64,000 bases of DNA from Symbiodinium natans (lineage: Eukaryota > Sar > Dinophyceae > Suessiales > Symbiodiniaceae), in contig CAJNDS010002686.1 in assembly GCA_905221605.1 (NCBI GenBank), positions 1-64,000 on the forward strand, written 5' to 3'. The position numbers were made by a program, and so were the translations under genes. Numbering within the stretch: position 1 is the first letter of the stretch; each line of letters starts with the position of its first letter. Below, one piece after another: positions 52,362 to 62,127 of this stretch. The notes under the pieces were generated by a model. It saw only the letters and a program-made list of their open reading frames with translations, was not told the origin of the DNA and searched no databases.

Positions 52362-52467
52362 CAACAACTCTAATTAGGGATGACAATAGGGGGGGGGGGG
52401 GGGGAGTACTATGGGGGGGTACTATATTCCTTGTTAAGGGCTGTTGGTATAAGGGGGAACATCCCAA
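52362..52467. mobile_element. IR-D copy 4 with poly-G inside
   Basis: The right end GGCTGTTGGTATAAGGGGGA+ACATCCCAA is typical IR-D. The left is decayed, and a 16-base G run (52389-52404) plus a duplicated GGGGG(A/T)ACTAT lie inside. Confidence 0.6.
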
Positions 52468-52578
52468 ACGGTCCTTCCCAAAGCATTGGCAGTGCGATCT
52501 AGACTCACTCATGGATGATGATCAAAGCAAAGGTCGAGGGAAGATGGGACTTTGGGGGATGGCTTGGGGTTATCATCT

Positions 52579-52688
52579 CAAACCCTAAACCCTAAACCCT
52601 AACCCTACATCCTATACCCTAAACCCTAAACCCTGAACCCTAAACCCTAAACCCTAAACCCTAAACCCTAAACCCTAAACCCTAAACA
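52579..52688 (-). repeat. ITS, about fifteen units
   Basis: Left half with CCCTAAC, CCCTACAT and CCTATAC variants; right half perfect. Confidence 0.95.
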
Positions 52689-52825
52689 AAGCTTTGCTGA
52701 GGCCTGCCCCCCCCCTCCAAGCCCGACGCAAGATGGTCCTGTGGGTTGCCCAGCGTGTCAAGCTCTGTGAAGGGACTTTTGGCCAGGAGCATCAGGGTCT
52801 CCCGCAAATCTGGGCAAAGAAAAGG

Positions 52826-52950
52826 GGTTTAGGGTTTAGGGTTTAGGGTTTAGGGTTTAGGGTTTAGGGTGTAGGGTTTGGGGTTTGGGGTTTGGGGTTT
52901 GGGGTTTAGGGTTTAGGGTTTAGGGCTTAGGTTCAGGGTTTATACAGGGT
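52826..52950 (+). repeat. ITS: TTTAGGG, TTTGGGG block, TTTAGGG
   Basis: About seventeen units with a central block of TTTGGGG, the same architecture as at 5635 and 17584. Confidence 0.95.
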
Positions 52951-53071
52951 GGGCAAAGAAGAGGACTTGGGGGGTCGAAGGGTTTAGGATTTAGGGTGCA
53001 CAGGGTTTCGAATTGCCGAGTTCGTAACAGCTAGACAAGGACCCCCAACTCTGGTTCTCCTTTGGGAAGGG

Positions 53072-53160
53072 TGTTTAGGGTTTAGGGTTAAGGGTTTAAG
53101 GTTTAGGGTTTGCGTTTATCTAGGATTCTATCATCCCCAAACCCTAAACCCTAAACCCTG
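53072..53160. repeat. Two opposed ITS, 17 bp apart
   Basis: TTTAGGG (53072-53121) and CCCTAAA (53138-53160) face each other across TTATCTAGGATTCTATC. Confidence 0.9.
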
Positions 53161-53298
53161 ATTAGAACAAGGTTAACTACAACTGGGGGCCTGGGCTGTT
53201 TAGGCTCCAGGCAAAGAAAGGGGCTACCAACGGCAGCCCGCATGCGCACTGCAGCAATGAAGTGATGGGTCGCCCTAAATCCTAACACCCTAGTGCCC

Positions 53299-53354
53299 AG
53301 ACCCTAAACCCTAATAAACCTCAAACCCTAAGCCTAAACCCTAAACCCTACACC
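53299..53354 (-). repeat. ITS, variant-rich
   Basis: CCCTAATAAA, CCTCAAA and CCCTAAGCC units. Confidence 0.88.
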
Positions 53355-53444
53355 GTGCAGTCATTACTGGGATTGGCGCGGACGCTATCATCATGGTCGG
53401 CAAATTGGCCACCTGTGGCGGTGGCAACTCGCAGGGAGTTTACT

Positions 53445-53540
53445 ACTATTTGCTTAAGAACCTCGCCAAAAAACACAAGATGATAATCCCCAAATTGCCC
53501 TTACAAGGAAATTAAGGGGGGTTCTTCAGCAAAAAATAGT
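53445..53540. mobile_element. IR-J copy 2
   Basis: ACTATTTGCTTAAGAACC and GGTTCTTCAGCAAAAAATAGT are imperfect inverted ends; the centre carries ATAATCCCC as in copy 1. Confidence 0.72.
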
Positions 53541-53722
53541 TTCGGGTGTAGTGAAACATGTGCAAAACTCGAGACCCTAAACTGCATGAGCTGTCGGTGG
53601 AGCCATCGTAGACCTTCCGTCGCCAGGGCTGAGCCCCAGGCCATTCAGATACTCCTTCCCCGGTAGATGCGGGTAGACAGGCGGGACGACCTTCATGCAA
53701 TCTAGGGTTTATAAGGTTTAGG

Positions 53723-53779
53723 TTGGGATGTTCTCGCTTATACTCCCTATTAAGGACTGTTAGTATAAGAGGGAACATC
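53723..53779. mobile_element. IR-D copy 3 inserted in telomeric repeat
   Basis: A short (57 bp) IR-D: TTGGGATGTTCTCGCTTATA and TATAAGAGGGAACATC. It is flanked by a perfect 12-bp direct repeat ATAAGGTTTAGG (53711-53722 and 53780-53791), itself telomere-derived. Confidence 0.85.
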
Positions 53780-53881
53780 ATAAGGTTTAGGGTTTACTTA
53801 CCGGTCCGGCTTGCAAAATCTCGACAGTCGACCACAGGAACGGGATTCTTGGACAGCTTTCGTTTACAGTCATGCTACAAA

Positions 53882-53963
53882 CCCCTAAACCCTAAACCCT
53901 AAACCCTAAACCCTAAACCCTAAACCCTAAACCCTAAATCCTAAACCCTAAACCCTAAACCCC
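53882..53963 (-). repeat. ITS, eleven units
   Basis: One CCCTAAAT variant. Confidence 0.95.
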
Positions 53964-54081
53964 AACACCGGGGGAAGGCTGAGACCTCGGCGATGGATGG
54001 AAAGTGCAAGGTGCGAAGGACATGGGCGTGGTTGGTGTTGAAATAGTTGCAGGCCGTGATGCTGGCGACCTCGAGCAGCAG

Positions 54082-54143
54082 TTTAGGGTTTAGGGTTTAG
54101 GGTTTAGGGTTTAGGGTTTGGGGTTTGGGGTTTGGGGCTTAGG
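54082..54143 (+). repeat. ITS: TTTAGGG then TTTGGGG
   Basis: Five TTTAGGG then three to four TTTGGGG. Confidence 0.94.
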
Positions 54144-54181
54144 ATGGAGGATTCCGTAGCCCGACTAGACCCCAAAAAACC

Positions 54182-54277
54182 GATAAACCCCATAGACCCC
54201 ATAAACCCTGCAAAACCCTGTAAAACCCTAAGAGCCCTATTAACCCTATAAACCCTATTATAAACCCTAAACCCTGA
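54182..54277 (-). repeat. Variant array CCC(A/T)ATAAA
   Basis: CCCATAGACCCCATAAACCC passing into CCCTGTAAA and CCCTATAAA. Confidence 0.85.
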
Positions 54278-54645
54278 CTACTGGATACTGGAGTCACTCG
54301 AGAAGTCAGGTCAGCCAGTTTGAGGTGGCTCCGGCAAAGTTTTTTTCAGACGGACTTAGTTGTCCAGCATCCTTAACATTTGGGATGGTAAAAGGACCGT
54401 AAGAACCCAAAAAGGTGAATGGTTACCAATGACAGCAGGCTTTCTGATCCGGAGGCGTTGGGCAGAGTCTGTTTCTGAACTTGCTATGCTCTGTCTCTGT
54501 ATGCTCTTGTTTTCGGATGTATGTCTGGGTGTTCTGGTTGGCCCAGGTGAAGACATGAAAAATCGTTTTAGCTGTTTTCTGAAATTTGGCAAAACCCGAA
54601 GCGATTCAGAAACATATTCAAAAGCAACCAAGATCGGAAAACATG

Positions 54646-54740
54646 CCAGGATGGGCTACTAGGCCCGATAATCCCCATAGTCAACCCTATTTGCAAAGGG
54701 CCTGTTTCATAGGTTAACGGGAATAGTAGCCCATCCTGGT
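54646..54740. mobile_element. IR-B copy 11
   Basis: CCAGGATGGGCTACTAGGCC and AATAGTAGCCCATCCTGGT. AACATG occurs on both flanks (54639-54644; 54747-54752), a possible imperfect duplication. Confidence 0.86.
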
Positions 54741-54832
54741 GTCTGAACATGTTGAGTAACAAACATTTCAACATGATTTTCCTGACTTTGCTAGAGCTGG
54801 CCGCGTCCGGACTCCTCGAACATAAGCCTTTT

Positions 54833-54990
54833 TAGGGTTTAGGGCTTAGGGCTCAACCTTTCAACTAATATGTCCGGCTTCTTCAAAGCCAGGCGCGCCT
54901 CCACGTATGGCACATCGCTGAGCTCCCGTTGCGGGTCATTGCAGCATTCACCTGCAGTACGGGTTTAGGATCCAGGGTTTAGGGTTTAGG
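54833..54990 (+). repeat. Two short ITS
   Basis: TTTAGGG words at 54833-54853 and 54961-54990 flank 107 bp of unassigned sequence. Confidence 0.8.
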
Positions 54991-55113
54991 GCCATGGTCT
55001 CCCATACCCCACATGTGCCCGAATGGGACTCAGATGTCCCAGTGGCCGCAGCGCAGCCCATCAATATGAGGGCAAGTCTTCTGTGAGCAGTCCTCTTCAC
55101 TGTTTCATCATAC

Positions 55114-55212
55114 GGGGGTTTCCGAAACTGGGGCCTGAGTGGGGTCCTTCTTTTCAGGGAATCCTACTATTTGGGGGTCTATTTTTGGGTCCCTCAATTT
55201 CCGTAAACCCCC
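55114..55212. mobile_element. IR-H copy 3, complete
   Basis: GGGGGTTTCCGAAACTGGGG and TTTCCGTAAACCCCC are the ends; ATAC flanks both sides. This is the best copy for defining the family. Confidence 0.82.
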
Positions 55213-55346
55213 ATACAAGGACACTCTCACAACAAGTCCACTCTCGTGACAAGTGCCGAGGGCATACCCGACTCGACGATCAGAGGACAAGGCATATGCG
55301 CACCGTGGCCATGAACAGCAGCATAGTGCCAGCCTGGATTGCATCG

Positions 55347-55469
55347 ACTTGGAGGTTCGGGGGTACTTATGACCCCAACTATAGCTGTTCTTATAAACCC
55401 CTAAGTCCCCTAAGTAGGTTCTAAGGAGACTTGTAATTGTGTTTATAAGTATCCCATGAACCTCCAAGT
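55347..55469. mobile_element. IR-A copy 3, complete, no ITS attached
   Basis: ACTTGGAGGTTCGGGGGTAC and ATGAACCTCCAAGT. It confirms that IR-A normally extends to CTTGGAG. Confidence 0.85.
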
Positions 55470-55945
55470 GGTCCAGCACCCATTTAGTTGTGTACAGACG
55501 CATGCGTGCAACTCTGCCGCACTGCAACACCTGCCCAAACCCCACCTGGTACACTCTTTACCTACAGCTTTATGGGTTACACCTACGAAGGCAGTTACTA
55601 CAAATCTGTAGGTAAAGAAGGTCCCAGGTAAACCCCACTGCAAATGTCGACCGGGCCGCAGTCGCTGCAGCCATGGCTGCATATCTGCTCCAGCCATTCG
55701 GTGGCAGCCAAGAATCAAAGAATTGGAGAGGGAACCAGGCCAGAAGAAACCTGGCACTCCGACGGAGCACTGCAGAGCATGGCGCAACGCCGCTAGACAT
55801 ATAGAATAAACAAGAACTAATCGATGTACATATGTATGTACCACAATGTGCAGTAGACTATATACGGTATAATGTATAGTATATTCTGTATCCATTTACA
55901 TATGTATGTATATGTCTACATGTGCATATATATATATATATATGG
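55470..55945. other. Spacer ending in an AT microsatellite
   Basis: No gene recognised. TATATA-rich from about 55835, with a pure TA run at 55926-55942 next to the AT-rich element. Confidence 0.6.
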
Positions 55946-56085
55946 TACCCCCCCCCCCCCCAGTGACCTACCCTTTTTCGCCTTGTCTCAAGTCACCCAG
56001 CTGCACTGCAAGCAAGCTCGGTGTGCAATATAGCGTATTTCCTAGGGCGTAGACTAAAATACAACTAAAATCGCATACACGGGAC

Positions 56086-56377
56086 AGTAGAAAAATAAAA
56101 AATACCAAAACCAAAAAAACCAAAAAACCAAAACCAAAAAAACCAAAAAAACCAAAACCAAAAAAACCAAAAAAAACAAAACCAAAAAAACCAAAAACAC
56201 CAAAAAAAACAATTTTCCGGGACTTTCAGGAAATCCCTATGAGGCTTCTCCAAGAGTCCCGGAAAATTGATTTGTTTGGCATTTTTGGCTTTTTTGGTTT
56301 TGGCTTTTTTGGTTTTTGGGGTTTTTTTGGTTTTGGTATTTTTGGTTTTTTGGTTTTGGTATTTTGGCTTTTTAGTT
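56086..56377. repeat. Large hairpin with CCAAAA/TTTTGG arms
   Basis: The left arm is CCAAAA(AC) repeats (to about 56210) ending AATTTTCCGGGACT (56211-56224). The right arm starts AGTCCCGGAAAATT (56255-56268) and continues as TTTTTGG repeats to about 56377. The loop is about 30 bases. Confidence 0.85.
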
Positions 56378-56401
56378 CGCCTTCACGGTCACGAGGCAAC
56401 A

Positions 56402-57085
56402 ACTACGCATTTTTAAGTGTGCTTATGCTAATTGTGCTTTTCAGAAATAGTATACAAGTGGTCTTTCTAGTGCTTCAGAACTATTTGTTTCGTTATTATG
56501 TAAGTACAGCCGCTAGTGTTTAGTGCATCTTTTGGTTGTACTCAAGTGTAGTAGACCTTATTCAGCCATTACTTGGTGCTCTGGTAGCTCAATTCGCATG
56601 GATAATCTTTGCCTGGGAAATGCGATCAATGCGATTATTATCTGAAGCATGTCTTGAGAAAAAGCATTTATTGCTTAGAATTGTTTGCTTAAAAAGTGAC
56701 TCCTACTCGTCCAGGAATACCCCAAAACCCTATAATCCAAACTTTACCAGAGATTCTCCTGAAAAGCTTGCGCTTTTGGATGTTTTTATGTATTTGCGAA
56801 TTTGCTTGTGCATGGCCTTCACTAAGTACTTTTCTAGGATTCTTGTGCATTTTTTAAGCCTGACTGTGCAAGTTGCGTTTTTCAAGCATAGTATACATGT
56901 GGTCTGTATTGAATACTTCAGACATCTTTGTTTCATCGTTACGTAAGTAGAACCGCTTCTATTTCCATTATTGTGCATTTTTAAGCTTGCTCATGCAAAT
57001 TGTGCTTTTCAGACATAGTATATAAGTGGTCTTTAGTGAATACTTCAGCAATCTTTGTCTCATTGTTATGTAGGTAGAACCGTTT
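56402..57085. repeat. Three units containing GCATTTTTAAG...AGTATA
   Basis: A unit with GTGCATTTTTAAGCTTGCTC, TTGTGCTTTTCAGACATAGT, AAGTGGTCTTTA and GTAAGTAGAACCGCTTC occurs at about 56402, 56840 and 56970. The middle repeat distance is irregular. Confidence 0.75.
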
Positions 57086-57099
57086 CCATTTCCGCAAGT

Positions 57100-57790
57100 G
57101 TTTATTTCGTATTTGGTTGAGTATGGTCCTTTAAATAGTATTCACTTGAGTCAAATTGGGTTATTTGCTTAAGAATTCCTCTAGTAGTTAAATTCGCATA
57201 GAATGAATACTTCAAAAAAATTGTTTCATGAATATGTAAACATAAGGTGTTTCATTTGACTTTGCAGATAGTACTTCAATAATACTTTGCCTGGTATAAA
57301 CACAACTGTTTCAATGCATTAGTTGCTCAACAAAGCACTATTTGCCCTTTAAACCACACTTTGCCATATTTTGGTTGAATATGGTGCTTCTTTCGTATTT
57401 TGGTTGGGTATGGTCTTTTAAATGGTATTCACTTGAGTCAAATTGGGCTATTTGCTTAATAATGACTCTAGTAGATAAATTCGCATAAAATGATTATTTC
57501 AAAAATAAAAACGATTCATGAATATGTAAACATAAGGTATTTCAGTGGACTTTTCAGAGAGCATACTTTGCCTAGTACAAACACAATTGTATAAATACAG
57601 TATTTGCACTTTAAACGCACACTTTGCCGTTTTTGGTTGAGAATGGTGTTTATTTCGTATCTTGGTTGAGTATGCTCCTTTAAATAGTATTCACTTGAGT
57701 CAAATTGGGCTTTTTGCTTAATAATTACTCTAGTAGCTAAATTCGCATAGAACCAAGAAAAATGTTTCACTATTTGATTAATACTTTGCC
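57100..57790. repeat. Three tandem units of 262-287 bp
   Basis: TTCACTTGAGTCAAATTGGG occurs at 57141, 57428 and 57690, each preceded by GGTTGAGTATG-like sequence and followed by TCTAGTAG(A/T)TAAATTCGCAT. The last unit is truncated. Confidence 0.85.
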
Positions 57791-58095
57791 TCGTACAAAC
57801 ACAATTGTAAAAATAAATTAGTTGCTCAACAAAACATTAATTGCCCTTGAAACACACAATTTGCATAGAAAAACACTGATCTAAACATCAAAAAACAGCA
57901 TTGTCCGCTTCAGATTCAAAATGTAGATTCTTCCAATGCTGGCTTATCGGGGTCTGTGAGGTGGGTGTCCCAGTAACTGTCCTTCATTACCCGGTGATTA
58001 ACTACGAGATGTTTGGGCCTTCTTTGTTGTTTTGCTGTCAAAAAGGCCTAAAAAGGCCTAAAAAGGGTAGGTCGCTGGGGGGGGGGGGGGGTAGC

Positions 58096-58222
58096 ATATA
58101 TATAATATATATATATATAATATAATATAATATAATATAATATAATATAATATAATATAATATAATATAATATAATATAATATAATATAATATAATATAA
58201 TATAATATATATATATATATTA
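58096..58222 (+). repeat. (TATAA)n microsatellite
   Basis: About 17 perfect TATAA units with TA runs at both ends. Confidence 0.96.
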
Positions 58223-58359
58223 TGTATACACATAACTTTAAGTATACGATCAGGCTGGCGGAAGTGGAGCACTCGGCTTCGCGCATTGGAACGGTGAAAA
58301 GGTAGTGTACCTTGGCGGAAGCACAACTCCAAAACAGGTGCGGTAGATAACACAAGGGG

Positions 58360-58420
58360 TTGGGGTTTAAGGTTTAGGGTTTAGGGTTTAGGGCTTAGGG
58401 TTTAGGGTTTAGGGTTTAGG
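58360..58420 (+). repeat. ITS, eight units
   Basis: TTTAGGG with TTTAAGG and GCTTAGGG variants. Confidence 0.93.
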
Positions 58421-58537
58421 AAGTCTCTGGTGCATCTGAGTGGCTGCAAGATCGAGCTTTGAGCTCACATAGTAGGTCTGGCGGTTGATGCGCCTCTTCA
58501 CGATTGGCTCTGTGGGTTGTGATAGTCTGGGGACGAA

Positions 58538-58813
58538 ATGGAGCCCCACAATTGCGACGATACGCTCCGCACGACTATAATCCCTATTCATGTCTATGGG
58601 CTTCTTCTTTTTCTCGTCGGTCCTGGTGTGTCATTGTATGTCTTCAGGTGGTGCAAGAGTCAGAAGTGTCCTGTAGTCAGACTCGTCGCGCTTTGTTATC
58701 CGCCAAAGCCACACAACATCTTAGAAAACCCGATCACAAGGACAGCCTTTGCAGGCCCCTCCCAAACATGCCAGCAGCACAGGAAAAAGAACTTGTCGAT
58801 GAAAAAGATGTAG
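58538..58813 (+). CDS. Unassigned open frame with hydrophobic stretch (doubtful)
   Basis: 91 codons starting MEPHNCDDTLRTTIIPIH. Residues about 17-37 (IHVYGLLLFLVGPGVSLYVF) could span a membrane. Other frames over the same bases are open too (58504-58929), so frame and reality are uncertain. No family recognised. Confidence 0.15.
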   Translation: MEPHNCDDTLRTTIIPIHVYGLLLFLVGPGVSLYVFRWCKSQKCPVVRLVALCYPPKPHNILENPITRTAFAGPSQTCQQHRKKNLSMKKM

Positions 58814-58997
58814 AAACTGTAGAAGAGCATGATGATCTCAGAACCTCAAAGGGTGGCTGCTTCTCCGTTTTAGACAGCCATACTGGCCCAAAGGCCTGTT
58901 CGAAATTACGGAGCCTTTTTGGGGGGTGATAGTACTCCGCGCCTAAACAATTCATTGCGTAAAATCGGGCCCACAATCTAGGTCAACTCTCATGTGG

Positions 58998-59099
58998 GTA
59001 GTTCTCTAAATTAGGGTCCCCTTTTGGGCGGTCCATTTGATCAGGTGCATTATTATGTGGGGGACCCTTTAAAAGGAACCGTAATTCGAGAAGTACTAC
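58998..59099. mobile_element. IR-I copy 2
   Basis: GTAGTTCTCTAAATTAGGGT(CCCC) and GGGGGACCC(...)GTAATTCGAGAAGTACTAC are imperfect inverted ends, 102 bp. The partner at 12974 is cut by an ITS. Confidence 0.7.
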
Positions 59100-59933
59100 C
59101 GTGTTGTGGTGTCGAGGCAGGAGCCAATTGTGTAGATGGACTTGTAATCAATAGCGATCATGACAAACATCAGCGTCATCACCAGCAGAACGTCAACGTA
59201 CCTGCTCCGACATTGAGCTTGGGGGAAACTCGTGGCGTGCCGGAAGACCCACTAATTACAAGAGTGGACGGGGCTGCTGGAACACTTCCTGCGCATTGCA
59301 CATACACAGGTGGCGCTGAAGCGCCAGCCTCTGCGCCAAGGGAAACTCAGCGCTCGTCAGGGCCTCAAGCATAGCATCCCGGAAGTTTTAGGCTGGATCG
59401 TCTTTGCCACTAAGCCCATGGCCGGCTGACCCTCGCGAACGGTGATGTACCTCTGACTGTGCAACAGACTGCTTCGCTGCAAGCAACACCAGATGGTTTC
59501 TGAGTCTGTCACAGGAATTCTGGTGTTGCTTTTGCTCCTGTAGTTCTAAACAGAAGCACCTACAGGAACCCTCCTCCATCCGCACTTGTCACCCAATACG
59601 AGACACCTGACAGCAATTGGAGGCTAAGCATCTGTTGACTGACGCAGTGTGTTCCGTGTGTTGCCAAACCAGAGCCTTCCTTGTGGCATTGGCAAGCTGG
59701 GCATGGTTGGATCTGTCGTGAAGAACTACAGCCCCGAACACACGGACCTCCACCCACCCAAACTAACCCGAAACTCCATGAACCGTCACTAGATGCACGC
59801 AGCCGGCGCACTTGCTTTGGCGCACACGGAAGTGGCCGCTCCAATAGGACCAGGCAGGGTAAACGATGTAGAGAAACTGGACCGCCGGCTATTCTTGAGG
59901 TGGGGAGGAAGGGGCAGCACGAGGGTGCTGTGT
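59100..59933. other. No gene recognised; spacer
   Basis: About 830 bp. Frames of 65-116 codons on both strands without motif. Confidence 0.45.
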
Positions 59934-60020
59934 AGGGTTTAGGGTTTAGGGTTTAGGGTTTAGGGTTTAGGGTTTAGGGTTTAGGGTTTAGGGTTTAGGG
60001 TTTAGGGTTTAGGGTTTAGG
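59934..60020 (+). repeat. ITS, twelve perfect units
   Basis: Between GTGCTGTG and AAGGGCAGC. Confidence 0.97.
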
Positions 60021-60387
60021 AAGGGCAGCTTTAATAAAGGCTTCTTTCATTCAAAGTGTCACGTAAGATGCCAGCAGTGAGCATGAGCCACCAGTATAAG
60101 CGGCTTTGAAGCAGTAGCGTGACACTTTAGATCACAACACCATGCAAATACCAACTATCAGAAAACCTGTATATGTATAATATATATATATATATGATAT
60201 GATATATACATATATAACATAGATATTTTCGCCCTCTAAACCCTGCATATATAATCCCTATAAGCCCTACAGAAACCCTGCAGAAACTCATGGCTCGGAT
60301 CCCTGCCTCCGTGGTGAGCAGGATCACGATCATCAAGCTGAGCAGCCACTCCTACGGTTTGGGACTTGAGGCAATGGCAATTGGGGA
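60021..60387. other. Spacer with TA run
   Basis: TA repeats at 60178-60215, then two CCCTATAAG/CCCTGCA words. No gene recognised. Confidence 0.55.
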
Positions 60388-60496
60388 GGGTTTAGGGTTT
60401 AGGGTTTAGGGTTTAGGGTTTAGGGTTTAGGGTTTGAGGGTTGAGGGTTGAGGGTTTAGGGTTTAGGGTTTAGGGTTTAGGGTTCAGGGTTCAGGG
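60388..60496 (+). repeat. ITS, fifteen units, ends in IR-H
   Basis: Contains TTGAGGG and TTCAGGG blocks. The last GGGTT is shared with an IR-H terminus. Confidence 0.95.
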
Positions 60497-60577
60497 TTAC
60501 GAAAATGTAGGACACCAAATATGGAGCCCCAAATATAACAAGGACTCCAAGAAGGTACCGCTCATATCGTAAAGCCC
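60494..60577. mobile_element. IR-H copy 5 abutting ITS
   Basis: GGGTTACGAAAATGTAGGAC, CCAAATATGGAGCCCC and CATATCGTAAAGCCCC resemble IR-H in reverse orientation. It is diverged and its right end is approximate. Confidence 0.55.
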
Positions 60578-60690
60578 CATGTAGCCTTGATGGCAGTTGG
60601 GGAGGGATCGTTGGGATGTTGGGTTAGGGGTGTACGGCTGCAGGTTGCTGTGGTATCTTGAATCCCCCTTAGCTTCGGTCTTTCTGACTC

Positions 60691-60780
60691 TCTCTCTCTC
60701 TCTCTCTCGCTGTCCCTCTTTCTCCCTTTGTCTCTCTCTCTCTCTCTTTCGCGCGTGCCCCTTCTATCTCTCTCTCTCTG
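60691..60780 (+). repeat. Interrupted (CT)n
   Basis: CT runs at 60691-60709, 60731-60748 and 60765-60779. Confidence 0.92.
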
Positions 60781-61001
60781 GCGCTCTTTGCGCTTGCAGC
60801 AACAGTTGCCACCCTGTCTGTTGACGGTTGAATATTATAGGGGGAACGAGAACCCAAACCTTGGGCAGTCTTAAAGTCGACCAAGCTTCTGTTGCCAACT
60901 CTGGAGTGACTCGCATGTCCGACGAGGCTGCCTGACTTAGCGGAGAAGAAGCGCAATTTCCCTGGGCTGGAACAAATGCGGGCACATGGTCATGCGAAAC
61001 A
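60781..61001. other. No gene recognised; spacer
   Basis: Unassigned. Confidence 0.5.
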
Positions 61002-61050
61002 TAACCCTAAACCCTAAACCCTAAACCCTAAACCTCAAACCCCAAAATCT
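61002..61050 (-). repeat. ITS, six to seven units
   Basis: Right end CCTCAAACCCCAAAA. Confidence 0.93.
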
Positions 61051-61342
61051 ACCTGCCCAACGGACTCAGGCCGGACATCTGACGTTTGTACTGCGAGACT
61101 TTCTGGCTTTAAACATGGCGGGCGAACCACGATTTGGGCAATGCCCAGGGGTGCAACCTGGCTTCATCGGGGCCCTTTTTGGAACCTTATTGAACAATAT
61201 AATTATGTTGCTTACGAAAAAAGAAACATCAAAAGAAAACCTCACAGGCAGAACCCCATTTCACACCCCAGGGGTGCTCGAACGAATGAAGGCAAAAAGA
61301 GCTCAGCAAGCTGCGCATCTGCAGTCTTCGCTTCCACCAGCG

Positions 61343-61385
61343 AACCCTAAACCCTAAACCCTAAACCCGAAACCCTAAACCCTTA
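61343..61385 (-). repeat. ITS, five to six units
   Basis: One CCCGAAA. 61051-61342 holds no recognised gene; the frames there have no motif. Confidence 0.92.
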
Positions 61386-61439
61386 AGCCATGCAATTCAC
61401 CCGGGGTCTAAGGAGTAAACCCAAAACCCTAAGCCCTAA

Positions 61440-61484
61440 GCTATAGGTTTAGGGGGTTAGGGGTTTAGGGTTTAGGGTTTAGGC
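61440..61484 (+). repeat. ITS, variant-rich
   Basis: GTTTAGGGGGTTAGGGG then normal units. Just before it lies CCCTAAGCCCTAAG in the opposite sense. Confidence 0.9.
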
Positions 61485-61611
61485 ATATCCTAAGGTGAAA
61501 GCCAGCCGCCATAAACAAAGCCGAGGCACAAGAGCACACAAAGAATCAGCAACAGAACTCATCATTTCAGCGGAAGTTCCTGGGACTCCCTTAGTCCGAG
61601 AGTCCCTCACG

Positions 61612-61648
61612 GTTTAGGGTTTAGGGTTTAGGGTTTAGGGTTCAGGCT
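61612..61648 (+). repeat. ITS, five units
   Basis: Ends TTCAGGC. Confidence 0.93.
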
Positions 61649-61855
61649 TTCTTTCATAATTATTTAGCGAACCTCTGCGATCTCAAGGACATTTTAGTAC
61701 CAAAAGAGTCGGCAAATGGCTGTTTGGAGCACGGGTAATCCGACCAACGGCGATAAAACAAGTACATGCAGGAAACGCTGGGCACGAATGCCAGTGTCTG
61801 AGTCTGTGCGTCTATATGTGCACTTGCATGCGCAAGTAAAACATTGTAGTAGGCA

Positions 61856-61950
61856 AACCCTAAACCCTAAACCCTAAACCCTGAACCCTAAACCCTAAAC
61901 CCTAAACCCTAAACCCTAAACCCTAAACCCTAAACCCTAAACCCTAAACC
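61856..61950 (-). repeat. ITS, thirteen units
   Basis: One CCCTGAA, rest perfect. Confidence 0.97.
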
Positions 61951-62075
61951 AGAAGCGTGGCGGGAAGGCCGAGTTGGCGATCACCATCAAGTATGTACAT
62001 ACCAAGAACACGCTGTCCTCACTCACCTGTCAGGCAAACTCTGAGCAGAACCCTCAACCCAAAAAACCATCAAAA

Positions 62076-62110
62076 ACCCTAAACCCTAAACCCTAAACCC
62101 TAAAACCCGA
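62076..62110 (-). repeat. ITS, four to five units
   Basis: Ends CCCTAAAACCCGAAA shortly before IR-B copy 12. Confidence 0.9.
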
Positions 62111-62127
62111 AACTTTCCCTCAGACCT

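Larger units (their letters stand above)
55946..58093. mobile_element. 2.15-kb AT-rich element with long terminal inverted repeats
   Basis: The left end is TA, 14 C, then CAGTGACCTACCCTTTTT (55946-55978). The right end is its reverse complement with one mismatch and 15 G (58060-58093). Similarity continues a few bases further inward. The interior is clearly more AT-rich than its surroundings, has no telomeric arrays, and holds no ORF with a transposase motif; the longest frame is 136 codons (56536-56946), unassigned. Inside are a large inverted repeat (56086-56377) and two sets of tandem repeats. It sits in an AT microsatellite (TA before, TATAA after). Likely a non-autonomous DNA transposon or similar mobile block; the type is unknown. 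Confidence 0.72.

Noticed and set aside
56239-56523. 94-codon frame with Phe/Gly-rich start
   Set aside because: The N-terminal part is the TTTTTGG hairpin arm; low complexity.
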